Shown here: piece after piece, positions 34,150-45,448 of the stretch
Numbering within the stretch: the stretch's first letter is position 1
Layout of the letters: every line of letters begins with the position of its first letter
Source: Diospyros lotus
Lineage: Eukaryota > Streptophyta > Magnoliopsida > Ericales > Ebenaceae
Length of the DNA: 64,000 nucleotides
Direction of reading: 5' to 3'
Assembly: GCF_014633365.1 (NCBI RefSeq)
Contig: NC_068348.1
Coordinates: 12,976,311 to 13,040,310, forward strand
The notes under the pieces: generated by a model
Told to the model about the DNA's origin: nothing
What the model saw: only the letters and a program-made list of their open reading frames with translations
The model's database searches: none
Position numbers and translations under genes: made by a program

Positions 34150-35275
34150 TAGCAATGACATCACACACCTAAGAGGGGGGTGAATTGGGTGATCAAAAAT
34201 TTAGTTTAACTTGAAATTTTTTTCCCTAAAGATGAGGATTTAGTGCAAAAGATGGTGATTTATAAAAATGCTTAACAAGATAAATGCAATGAAAATAAAT
34301 GCAAATGAGGCACAATCAATTTTGAGTGGTTTAGCCAAATGGCCTAATCCATTATTTTAAGTCCTCACTAAGAATTTTGAAAATTCCACTAAATCCGTCT
34401 ACTTGATCACAAGTAGGCCCTCTAATCCCTAGGACTAGGAATTACAAGAAAATTACAATAAAAAAAAATCTAATAGATGAATCTCTCAGTTACAAGATCT
34501 CTCAAAAATAATACAAGACTTGAAACAATAAATACAATTGAAGAATAAAGCTTTAAAAGAAAAAAAATTAAAACAATTGAGCACTTGTGAGTAGGTTAAA
34601 CACTTGAATGCTTGCAATTAATTCTCTAACCATCTTAAATGCTCCACCAGGTCTGTATTGATAGAGCTTTTAAAAATATGGTCGTTGATGGGTAGTTGGT
34701 TTAATAAATGAGCTCCATAATTAGCTGTTGGTGAAGTCTGCAAGAAAAACGGTCGACATATTCATAGAATTGGTCGACGGGTTAGTGTACAAATTTGAAA
34801 AGCAGTCGACATGGAAGCAAAAATGGTTGACAAGCTAAAACACGATCAATCGATTTTTATGCAGTAGCTGTTGACAACACTTGGCCAAGAGCTAACATTT
34901 TATCGGTCGACAAGCTATGAGAGCCAGTCGACAGCAAGGCCAAAAAAGATTGACCATTCCTTAGAATCAGTTGATAGTTTGTTTTTTGCTTTTAAAAATT
35001 TTGCTTTATTTTTCCAATACTTTAAGACCCATTTTGATCAAACAAATTCAATTGAATCTTATGATATAAAAATTTGATTTTTCAAGTACCCTCGAGATAT
35101 ATTTGACATTGGATTACAAATGTCTGAAATTGATTTTCATTTTGAACCTTAAACAACTTATAAAAAGATTGAGGGCATAAAGACAAACAAAACAAAATAT
35201 TTCTCTCATTATAATTAAGATAATATTATTTTTCACCATCAAAACTAAAACCGAGAGCAAAACAACACGTAGGGT
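34150..35275. repeat. Dispersed repeat, family R, copy 1 (GTCGAC-rich)
   Basis: It opens CACACCTAAGAGGGGGGTGA and shares that opening with 35660 and 63655. It also shares the phrase CCTCACTAAG...CTAGGACTAGGAATTACA with the copy at 63655. Between 34750 and 34990 the word GTCGAC or GTTGAC recurs about eight times. No coding sequence is present. Confidence 0.6.
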
Positions 35276-35659
35276 ACAGTTGTCTGGGAGAAGGATCTCC
35301 TTTGTTTTTCCTTGGGAAGATGGCTTGACTAAATGTGCTTTGTTGGGTGAAATGCCTCTTTAGGAGAACTCGCTTTTACTTTCCTTGGGAGAGCTTTCAT
35401 GTTGATTTCCCCCAAGAGAACTTATTCTCTTAGGAAAGCATACCTTCTCGAAAGGAACTTCCCCTAGAAGACAAGCTAAAACAGATTTATTAATCAGCTA
35501 AGAAGTAATTTGTACTTGAGTAATGATATGTCTTAATGGAGTATCAAAAGTGTTTAATCGACTAAGATATACTTGTAATCGAGTTATATCATTCCTTAGT
35601 TGAGTAACATAAATATTAGTCAAGTAAAGACAAATATGTTATAATTGTATAATAATGGC

Positions 35660-36530
35660 ACAATGTATGGCACTACACACCCAAGAGGGGAGTGAATTGG
35701 GTGATTAAAAATTTACTTCAACTTTGAAAATCTTTTGCTAGAAATGAGGTTTTAGTGAGTTAAAAGAGAAAATACAAAATCTCAAAATCAATGCTTGAAG
35801 AATGTAAAGCAAGAGATATGAAGCACAAGCAATTTTGAGAAGTATGAATACAATATGTAATCTCAACTTAATTCATTCCTATCCATTATCTTTCTCAAGA
35901 TCTTCCTTTGGCTATATTTATAGGCTACACAAAAGCTTGAAGCAAAATTAGTTGTTTGTGATTGTTGGAGCTTGCAAAACTAAACATTAGAGACAAAAAC
36001 GTCGACAGTATATAAGAAATAGTCGATTGGGTCCAAAAACAGTCGATTGAAAATAATGCAGTAGCGATCAACTGCAAACAACCAAAAGCTTGCATAAAAA
36101 CAGTTGACATGCTTAAAAAATGATTGACACTTTAAGAGAAAACAGTCGATTTATTTCAAAAACAATTGACTCCTTTTAAAAAATGATTGACATGTTGGCC
36201 TTTAAAATTAAAATATGGATTTGAGATTCAAATGAAATATGACCAATTTTGATATAAAAAATATTCTTTTGACAATAAAAACTTATTTTTCAAAACCAAA
36301 TACCATCAAAAATATTGAATACAAGATTTTTGACATAGGATGGAATTGATTTTCATGAAAACTTAATTTTCATTTTGTTGCTTGAAAAGAAAAAAATGCA
36401 CCAAACAAATTTCAACATAAAATCAATATTTATTTTTTATCATTAAAACCATATTAAAGGCAAAACAACATTCTTTCCATTTTTGATAATAACAAAACTA
36501 CTATGAAATACCCAAAAATACAGTTGATAA
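35660..36530. repeat. Dispersed repeat, family R, copy 2
   Basis: It opens CACACCCAAGAGGGGAGTGA as in copy 1 and is shorter. Its central part (36000-36190) carries GTCGAT, GTTGAC and ATTGAC words instead of GTCGAC. It ends near TTTTTGATAATAACAAAACT, then returns to the word-array repeat. Confidence 0.55.
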
Positions 36531-36670
36531 GCTTAATCGACTAATCTTATTCAGTAGTCGAGTAATGTCTAAGGTTAATCGACTGACTTTGAAGATTACT
36601 CGACAAACTATGCATTTCACTTAAATAACATAAGTTTTACTCGATTAATGTTGTGCTAAACTTAAAAATA

Positions 36671-38471
36671 TAACCATTTAAAACAGCATTAAATTTGCAT
36701 AATTTGATTTTCAGACAATCTAACCATTACAAAAAGTTGTCTGAACATTATTTAATATAATTTAACAATGTTTAAAACTTCAAGGACACATACTAACTGT
36801 TGGAATACAAAAATAGAATATTCTTTATTAATTTATAGGTTTCTATGTTTTATCCTCTATGCAAAGCTATTAAGTGCATTGAAGAACATAAGGCTATATA
36901 TACCCAAGGTATGCACGAGAATGAACTTACAGGTTCTAAAAAAGAATTCTCTTAAAAAGAATGAGAAAGAAGAGAAAGAAAAAAAAAAAAAAGAAGAAGA
37001 AGATTTGAGCTAAAAATCATCATCATTTTGGTTCATTTGCTTTCAAGCTATCAAATTCAAGAAAGAATGAATTGTTTTTCATTTCATATCTTTTATTCTC
37101 TTAGTTTGTATTTAAAAATCCCTCTTGTTATTTCATTCATATCCTTTGAGGGTTTCTTTTCATTGTGAGCTTCTGATCAATTATTTTCTCCCTAAATTTG
37201 TTATAAGGATTGTTATCTTATCCCATGAAAAGTCTTGTAATAGTCATTTTGCTTAGGCTATAAAACCATAGGTTTTAGTTTAACTTGTAAAAATTGAGGT
37301 TTCAACTTAGCCTATAAAAATTGAGATTCAAATTGAGTTTGCAAAAGTTGTGTGAAGGTTATAGCTTAACATGCAAAAATTAAATAGTTAGTAAACTGTT
37401 AAATTTTTTAGTGAAGAGTTAAGGCAATGAATATAGGCAGGTGATCGAATCACTGTAAATCTCATGCATATTGTTTGATTTTTCTTTACATTAATTTTCA
37501 TATCTTGATATCTTGTGCACTTACATTTCTAGCATTGATTTTGAAGTCAAAACTGCCTAGAGGCATTTTCAATCTATATTTACATCATAATTTTCAAATC
37601 TATTATAAAACAATTTTTCTATAAAATACTTTCAAATCGAAAAAGTTTTGAAACATCAAGTTCTTTTTCTTTATCATATTCACTGAATCAAGATTTTGAT
37701 CATCAATATCATTATTTTCTTATTCTCTTTCTATCTCTAACCTAGGTCTAGATGATGATTTTTATTGGAAACCATAGTCCAGATTTGGGTTATTTTGAGC
37801 CAACTAGAACCCATTGTCAACAATGGGTTCAAATAGGTGAGATATATATATATATATATATTAGTGTTTTGTTTTTATATGGGTGAAATTTATTTTTAAT
37901 TTAACTTAATTAGTATTTTATTAATTTAATTTAGCTTAATTAGGGGTTTTAGTAATGAAAGGAGGTGTTTGAGCTAAAATACTAAACGGCAGGAACGTTT
38001 AGAGTCATTTTTAAAGCACATGGAATTTCTGTGCAAATAACAAAAATCATAAGGGGTCTAAGTGTAATTTATCTCAAAAATAAATCATAAAAGGTCTCGG
38101 TGCAAATTGTTCAAATCAGGAGGGTTTGGGAGCAATTTACCCTTTTATATATTATTTTGAAAATCATTTGTCTTAGAAATCATTACCTGCAAAAAAGTTA
38201 AGTATATGAAATATACTTTTTATCTTATTTTTACATGAATTTTATGAAAAATAAATTCTATAACATAAATTTATGTGTATAACTATGATTTCTTTGTCAA
38301 ACTGGTAAAAGTTCTCATTTTTCTCTCAAAATAAAAAATAACTTACCAACTTTTTTTTTTTTTTTGATAAACTTGTTGATCTCGAATATTTTTTATTTTG
38401 ATGATAACAACAACACTTTATAATACAAAAATAGAAAATATAGTCCTAAGATGGGTTTTAAACATTTGAAT
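36671..38471. other. AT-rich DNA, no gene recognised
   Basis: This holds poly-A/GAA-rich sequence near 36960-37005, (TA)n near 37846 and several long A/T runs. Phrases around 37960-38150 and 32150-32250 (TTTAAAGCACATGGAATTTC, and its counterpart in the opposite sense) look like two copies of one decayed repeat in opposite orientation. Confidence 0.4.
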
Positions 38472-40267
38472 TGTAATATTTAGGTAATTCGGGAATAATT
38501 AATGATTATTAATTTAGTCGGAGTAACTGATAATTATTAATTTAAATTGGGAGCGGTTGGTAATTAATAATTATTGTATTTATGGTGACTATTGATTAAT
38601 TGTGAGTTTAAAGAAAATATTAAATTATTTAGAGATTTAAGAAAAATAATAATTTATGTTGTTTCGTGGAAATAAGAAATTAAGGGTAATTAATTAAATT
38701 ATTTAAAAATAATGATGGAATTAATTGGTTGAATTTCTGAAAATTTGGGGTGTAGGTGGAACAAGTGGAAATAGAAGTTTGGGTGTGTGTGTAATTAATG
38801 GAAAGTGGGGGTGTTGAAATGTGATTTGCGAAAGTGGCTGAGAGTCATTATAAAATTAATGTGCTGTGTATATATGTTGAAGGCGTGTGGTAGCGCAGGC
38901 GGTCGCGCGCGAGGGCGACTAGGGGCTGGACGTGGGATCAATTCCACAAGGGCGCGCGCGAGGCTGGGGTTTTTACCCATTTTATTCAGCCAAGGGAGGA
39001 TCGAAACAACGTTGTTTTGGCCCAAGGCGGTGGCTCATTCCGTGCGGCCCAACGACTGCCACGTGGCGCACGCTGGGCCATTTTTTTTGTGGCTTACCGG
39101 GCAGTCTTTGTGCATGTGATTTAAGGCTAATTTTGACCTTTTTTGAAGCAGAATCAGAGAGGGAAAATGAAGAGGTGTAGGAGGAAGAGGAAGTAGTGCG
39201 TCAGATGGGAAAATTTGGGGAAAAACTCAAGAATAAATGAGGTTTAATTAGCCAGGTAAGTAAAGAAATATGTATTAATCATTCTGTACGGTTGGAATTT
39301 AATTTTGGGTCCAATTTTATTAATTTTGGGAATTTATGTTAATTTACAGCGTGTATTAATTTGGTGGCGTATGGGCGTAAAAACGCTGGAAATAGCTAAT
39401 AGAGGCAAGCTTCATTCTATCTTTGCAATCTCCTTTCATTTTGTGAATTCCACGCCTTCCTTTAATTCGTTTTGGTTTCGCGTATTAATTTTACGAATCA
39501 AGGATTTTATTGGCATGATTTAATTTAAATTAAATATAAGACTCGTTGGGATTTTATTTGTTGTGTGCCTATGGGGGTTTGTACCGCCCCCATTCCTTTC
39601 GGAATGATACTGAACCCAACTTGGGGACTAGGTTCCTAGATATGTAGGTTTGATTATGGATTTTTTTTTTTGTGAGTAGACTAGAGCTATCGAGCAGTGG
39701 AGTAAGGGTCGGTTGTTCGATGATATTGGAGTAGACTATTGTACGGCCCTGAAGTGGACCGTCAGGCGGACACTCCTGGTCACAAACCGTTAATCGGTGC
39801 CGAACACTACTGACTAGCTCTACCGTTATGTGATTTATTACATGATTCGATATGTTGTATTACCGTTCATAGTTTATATGCACATGAGTACAGATTGCAT
39901 GTTAAGGTATTCATTTATTGAGTATGCTTGTACACGAACATTCTAGCGTGGTTAGATTGCATCTAAAACAGGTATGTGCATCGCCTGTGGTTTATTATGT
40001 GGGCGGAGAATGACCTGATACCTGGATATATGGGCGTCTGTGTATCACGTTGATGCTCACTACGCCATTGCGTTTTTATGTGCATTGCATGGTTACTGAC
40101 AATTCATTGGTCTCGGACGGGAGGACCGTTCTGAAGAAGCCTACAACTCGGCTATTCTATAGCTTGGCTATTCTTTCTTCTCATGTAAGCACTCTCATTT
40201 GGGGTAGTTCGGATGGTTGGGATATCCTAGTCTGGGTGGTTGAGATATGCAGACAGGGGTGCTCACA
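38472..40267 (+). mobile_element. Solo LTR with TGAAT target duplication
   Basis: It starts TGTAATATTTAGG and ends GGGGTGCTCACA. A perfect 5-bp duplication TGAAT lies at 38467-38471 and 40268-40272. It is related to the solo LTR at 58464-60803 in the opposite orientation: both share the passage GGGACTAGGTTCCTAG and the passage with ATTCCTTTCGGAATGAT. Length is 1796 bp, with no coding part. Confidence 0.88.
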
Positions 40268-40272
40268 TGAAT

Positions 40273-42045
40273 AATGATATTCAAACGTTTGATGATCATT
40301 CAAGCATTTGAAGACGAACAAACAAACATACGTTTGAACCAACATTAGAAAGTCAATCTTATTTGCACATCTTAAACGCATATTTAGATGTCTATGTCTT
40401 GTTCATAATGTAACCAAACTCAAGATTTTTACTTAGACGTCCAAGTAAGAAGTTATAGAAGTCTAAAATGCTTACAATATGTATTCTTAAGTCAAGACTT
40501 CATATAAATGTCTGAACTAAGGGGTATATATAGACATCCAAAGGGTGACCAATAACCATTTATGTTCTTGAAACTTGTTCATATTTTTATACCAAATTTA
40601 TTTAGATCTTCAAATAGACTACAGATTGTTACAAGAGTCACAAATTCATCCGAGATCAATCATTTTATAGATACACTTGAATCAAATGCCTACATTTGAT
40701 CATTATATGTTTAAAATTTTCATTATCATATTATATTTTGTCTTATCTCTTCAACTTTCAAGAAGTTAAAAACAGATTGTAAACATTTCTTGTTTTGTTT
40801 ATTTTAACTTTTTTTTTGGGTCATTTTTATTGATTTATGTAACAATTATCATCTTGAACCATATTAACTTGCGAGACTCTATTTTTTAAAAGTAATATCA
40901 CCTTTAAAGATAATACCACTTAGAAAAATTAAATTTCTCAAAGTCCAATTTCACCCTTCTTGAAACATTTTATGGGCAACAAAATCATCTTTTATATTTT
41001 TATGTAGAATTTTTCTTACTTGTGTTACAAAATAAGAATAATAAAAATAAATTATGCCACGACTACAAATTACCAAATATTTGACACACTCAAATTTAGC
41101 CTGATTCGATAGTGTACTTGTATCCCTAAATAAAAGTTAACAAAAAATCATTTGGTAAATTATGAGTATAACAAAAGTAAATTGTCTTTATCCTACACCC
41201 AAATTCTTAATCCACACAATCTGACTACGTGAATTGAGTGAGGTATATTTTATGTTTTTTTTTTCTTTTTTTAATTTTTTGATAATTTAAGTATTCGAGT
41301 TTTATTAGTTTAATATTATAAGAGACTGACATGATCGTAAATTTATATATTTTTAAGTGAATACAAAATAAATTTTTATTAAATAAGATATTTATATCGT
41401 TTAAAAAATTAATCTATTATTATTTTAAAAAAATTAAAAATTTTATCACTTGCATGTCTCAAAGCCATTAATGTAAACGTAAAAGCTTTTATTTAGGTAA
41501 GTTAAAAAAAAAAAAAAAAAACTATAATCGCTCCCAACCGCTACCGTCCGTGACAAACGACTGATTGAAGTCGCAAATCATGGAACTGACGTGCGGCGCT
41601 GCTGAATTGGCACACAGCACGACAACTGAGCCGACAGCACAGCAATGGGGGCAGCATGTAGTCGTGGAAGCACGCTTTCGGAGTTAGCGCTATTATTATT
41701 ATTATTATTATTGTTCTTAATTCTTCTTCTTGTTGTATGGTTAGATATTATTTATTACAATGGTAAAGCCGACACGTTTCACCCAGACACGGAGGGAGTA
41801 GCGGTGGGAAGAAACGATGTCACAAGAAAAAACCACAGCTGCATGCACGTTGGGCCCTGTCGTGTTCCCGAGCAGCACGTTCGCTGGTTGGCACTTGGCC
41901 GCTGTTTGTCGCCTACGTGGCCCCCACGATGCCGTTCAACCACCATGCCCTGCTGCCGCACGATCATCACATTGCCTTCTAATTTCCAAACACTAAAGTT
42001 AGAACCGGGATTGCTTAGAGTATATTGGTATTGGTATTGGTATTG
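40273..42045. other. AT-rich DNA with a GC-richer patch near 41540-42000
   Basis: No gene is recognised. An A-run is at 41503-41522, a (TTA)n stretch at about 41692-41712, and an imperfect GGTATT hexamer repeat at 42023-42050. The hexamer repeat is where the LTR element at 42051 inserted, and its duplication GTATT is part of it. The 160-codon open frame from 41645 runs through these simple repeats and is not convincing. Confidence 0.4.
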
Positions 42046-42789
42046 GTATTTGATGATGCGGAGCCGATCACCTTCTTCTGTCTTGAATCAAGTACCTGCA
42101 AAAAGGGTGGGGACTTGCTCCCCGTGATCCCTCCGACGCTCAAGTCAGTTCATAGGATTTTTGAGGAGTATAATAGTAATGGAAAAATAATATATGAGTC
42201 CCTTCGGAGTCCGCCCCAATACCTGTAGAGCCTGTCCTCTATTTATAGATGTCCCGTGGCCTTTCCCTTAGGAGATAAGATATATTTCAAAAGGAGAGGT
42301 TGATCCCCTTTCCATGGGGAGAAAAGATAATCTTCCCTAATAGAGATAATTCTTGAGATATTTAAAGATATCATTGGTTGACTTAATCTTCTTCTTTATC
42401 TCTTTCCAATTCAAAATCATAATAAAGATTATAAAGATAAGCGGAACTACTAAGTCTTGACACGTGGCGATCGCCCATTGGCCTTTACTAGCACACATGG
42501 CTCCAAGTTAATAGTAACCTCTAGGGGTAGCACAGTAAAATTGCCCCCCTATAAATATTCCCTCATCACTTGCCCCCCACTCCTTGAGCTGATCGAGCGA
42601 GGAGTTTGAGTAGCTGAAGGAGTAGTCATCATTGTTTTTCTAAGCCTCTGTAAAAAAGTTCTACTAAAAATTTGGGTTAGTAGGCTCGGATGCTGAATTC
42701 GCTTTTTAAGTCTCCCGGTGCCTTTTCAGTCTTCCCATGCAAAGGGTGATTAGGTCGCTCGAGGTGATAGTGACGTTCGAGAATTTTCC

Positions 42790-43290
42790 TTATCTTCGAG
42801 GCCGCTGGCCGAGGCTGTGTGCCTTGTCTTCGGGGGCCACTGGCCGAGGCTATGGTGGCCGAGGCTATGGTGGCCGAGGCCGCATGCCTGATCTTTGGGG
42901 GCCGCTGGCCGAGGTTGCGTGCCTCGTCTTCGGAGGCCGTTGGCTGAGGCTGTGGGGGCCGAGGCCGCTTGCCTTATCTTCGGGGCCGTTTGGCCGAGGC
43001 TGTGTGCCTTGTCTTCGGGGGCCACTGGCCGAGGCTATGGTGGCCGAGGCCGCATGCCTGATCTTTAGGGGCCGCTGGCCGAGGCTGCGTGCCTCGTCTT
43101 CGGAGGCCGTTGGCTGAGGCTGTGGGGGCCGAGGCCGCTTGCCTTATCTTCGGGGCCGTTTGGCCGAAGCTGCGGTGGCCGAGGCTGCGTGCTTCGTCTT
43201 CGGAGGCCGTTGGCTGAGGCTGTGGGGGCCGAGGCCGCTTGCCTTATCTTCGGGGCCGTTTGGCCGAAGCTGTGTTGGTTGAGGCTATGG
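42790..43290. repeat. GC-rich tandem repeat (GGCCGAGGC words)
   Basis: A block of about 170-185 bp made of GGCCGAGGCTGTGTGCC, CTTGTCTTCGGGGGCC and related phrases repeats from about 42811, again at 42996, then partly to 43290. Short internal duplications (GAGGCTATGGTGGCC twice) account for length differences. It lies inside the non-coding LTR element. Confidence 0.85.
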
Positions 43291-43539
43291 TCCCCTTTGG
43301 TCTTCGTTTGGCGAAGGTTCGTAGCCTCCGAACTGGTGCCTTTTGGTCTTCATTTGGCGGAGGTTCGTAGCCTCCGAACTGGTGCCTTAATTAGTAGGGG
43401 TGGTCCCCTTTGGTCTTCATTTGGCGGAGGTTCTTAGCCTCCGAACTGGTGCCTTAATTAGTAGGGGTGGTCCCCTTTGAGTCGTTCATGTTTTCTGGTT
43501 AGGGGTTCGAGGCCCTGCGAGGATCACATTTGATCCTTT

Positions 43540-43760
43540 CATATTGAGTGTTCGGGGGTTCGAGGCCCCCCGAGGATCATATCTGATCCTTTGTTTTTGA
43601 GTGTTCGGGGGTTCGAGGCCCCCCGAGGATCATATCTGATCCTTTGTTTTTGAGTGTTCGGGGGTTCGGGGCCCCCCGAGGATCATATCTGATCCTTTGT
43701 TTTTGAGTGTTCGGGGGTTCGGGGCCCCCCGAGGATCATATCTGATCCTTTGACCTTCGT
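43540..43760. repeat. About 57-bp tandem repeat (GATCATATCTGATCC)
   Basis: About four nearly identical copies of a unit made of GAGTGTTCGGGGGTTCG, GGCCCCCCGAGGATCATAT and CTGATCCTTTG. Each copy contains a short internal inverted pair (GGATCATATCTGATCC). Confidence 0.85.
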
Positions 43761-43854
43761 TGTCGAGGCCTTTCGGACCTTCGATTTTCATTCGCACATG
43801 CTGGCTTGGATTGTAGTTGATGACGGGATTTCAAATAATATCCTTATTTTATTT

Positions 43855-44275
43855 TCGCGGTTCGGTGAAATGCCTACGTCCGCAATTAAAGAATAATAAT
43901 ATTTTATTTTCGCGGTTCGGCGTAACGCCTACATCCGCAATTAAAGAATAACAAATATTTTGTTTTCGCGGTTCGGCGTAACGCCTACATCCGCAATTAA
44001 AGAATAACAAATATTTTGTTTTCGCGGTTCGGCGTAACGCCTACATCCGCAATTAAGGAATAACAAATATTTTGTTTTCGCGGTTCGGCGTAACGCCTAC
44101 GTCCGCAATTAAATAGAGTATTTTATTTTTGCGGTTCGGCATAACGCCTACATCCGCAATTAAGGAATAACAAATATTTTGTTTTCGCGGTTCGGCGTAA
44201 CGCCTACGTCCGCAATTAAATAGAGTATTTTATTTTTGCGGTTCGGCATAACGCCTACATCCGCAGGTGTTCGGG
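43855..44275. repeat. 55-57-bp tandem array (GCGGTTCGGCGTAACGCC)
   Basis: About eight copies of TTTTCGCGGTTCGGCGTAAC, GCCTACATCCGC and AATTAAAGAATAACAAATAT with a unit of 55-57 bp. Two copies have a shorter AT spacer (AATTAAATAGAGTATTTTAT). Each unit begins and ends in GCGG/CCGC and so can pair with itself. Confidence 0.9.
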
Positions 44276-44906
44276 GCGAGCCTTTCGTCTTTAATCCCGA
44301 ACATTTTAACAGAATCAATTAAAATTCAAGTCATTGGAGCATATCTATCAAGCAATTCAAATTAAAACCTTTTGCATATATCTAGCAATTCTCCAATAAA
44401 TAGTAGTTAAAACACTAGAATGATAAAACAAGGGAAATAAGTTTTAACTAAAGCGATATTAACGGAGCTTCCGTCGCAACCATTATCGCTGCTTGCTGCG
44501 GCCATCGCCTGGCTCATCCATGGTGGTTTCTGGGTATATACCCCTTTTCCAGGAAGTCTTCCCCTTTAATATTATAATATAACACCTCTCTTCTTATTTA
44601 CTCCGCTAGGCTTCCATGATAAGCTTTTCTCCAACATATATATATTCATATAATATGAATGCAGTGGCAGAATTACGCTTCTTTTATGTGATTGAACATA
44701 TATATATATATATGAATCTTTTGGCCTTCTCTTTCAATTATTTTTACATAAAACAATAATTGAAAAATAAAATCGTAGGAGGCACAAAAAATATTAAAAG
44801 AGAAACAAGCGTACCCATGATGCAATAAGCAAATATGTGTAATTGAGTTGAATAGATTTCCTACGGCTTGAAATTGTACTTGGAAAACAGAAGGAAAAGA
44901 CGAAGG

Positions 44907-44923
44907 CCCCACGGTGGGCGCCA
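44907..44923 (-). other. Primer-binding site, tRNA-Lys type
   Basis: The + strand CCCCACGGTGGGCGCCA equals the 3' end of plant tRNA-Lys(CTT) with CCA, so the minus strand carries its full 17-base complement two bases inside the right LTR. This fixes the element's orientation. Confidence 0.85.
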
Positions 44924-45448
44924 ATTGATGATGCGGAGCCGATCACCTTCTTCTGTCTTGAATCAAGTACCTGCAAAAAGGGTGGGGACTTGCTCCCCGT
45001 GATCCCTCCGACGCTCAAGTCAGTTCATAGGATTTTTGAGGAGTATAATAGTAATGGAAAAATAATATATGAGTCCCTTCGGAGTCCGCCCCAATACCTG
45101 TAGAGCCTGTCCTCTATTTATAGATGTCCCGTGGCCTTTCCCTTAGGAGATAAGATATATTTCAAAAGGAGAGGTTGATCCCCTTTCCATGGGGAGAAAA
45201 GATAATCTTCCCTAATAGAGATAATTCTTGAGATATTTAAAGATATCATTGGTTGACTTAATCTTCTTCTTTATCTCTTTCCAATTCAAAATCATAATAA
45301 AGATTATAAAGATAAGCGGAACTCCTAAGTCTTGACACGTGGCGATCGCCCATTGGCCTTTACTAGCACACATGGCTCCAAGTTAATAGTAACCTCTAGG
45401 GGTAGTACAGTAAAATTGCCCCCCTATAAATATTCCCTCATCAGTATT

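Larger units (their letters stand above)
32640..36670. repeat. Word-array repeat (AATCGAGTAA/TTACTCGATT), interrupted
   Basis: At 32700-33400 words of the type TTAATCGAGTAA, TAATCAAGTAA, TTAGTTGAGTAA and their reverse complements recur at irregular 15-40 bp spacing. The same words resume at about 35490-35655 and 36515-36660. I infer one repeat broken by insertions at about 33430-35480 and 35660-36510. No coding sequence is present. Confidence 0.55.
42051..45443 (-). mobile_element. Non-autonomous LTR retrotransposon with tRNA-Lys primer site
   Basis: It is 3393 bp with 518-bp direct repeats at 42051-42568 and 44926-45443 (I count two differences), both starting TGATGATGCGGAGCC and ending CCTCATCA. 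A perfect duplication GTATT lies at 42046-42050 and 45444-45448. On the minus strand the 5' LTR (right copy) is followed after two bases by a tRNA-Lys primer site, and a purine tract GGAGTGGGGGGCAAG precedes the left LTR. There is no protein-coding capacity. Instead the interior holds GC-rich and 57-bp tandem arrays. This fits a LARD-like element moved by enzymes from elsewhere. Confidence 0.88.

Noticed and set aside
36768..37013. 81-codon open frame ending in a lysine/glutamate run
   Set aside because: The end is a translated A/GAA-rich tract and the rest has no recognisable similarity.
41645..42127. 160-codon open frame starting MGAACSRG
   Set aside because: Most of it runs through a (TTA)n tract, unique sequence without domain, a GGTATT microsatellite and the start of an LTR.
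42737..43437. Open frames of 126 and 82 codons
   Set aside because: They simply translate the GGCCGAGGC tandem repeats of a non-coding LTR element.
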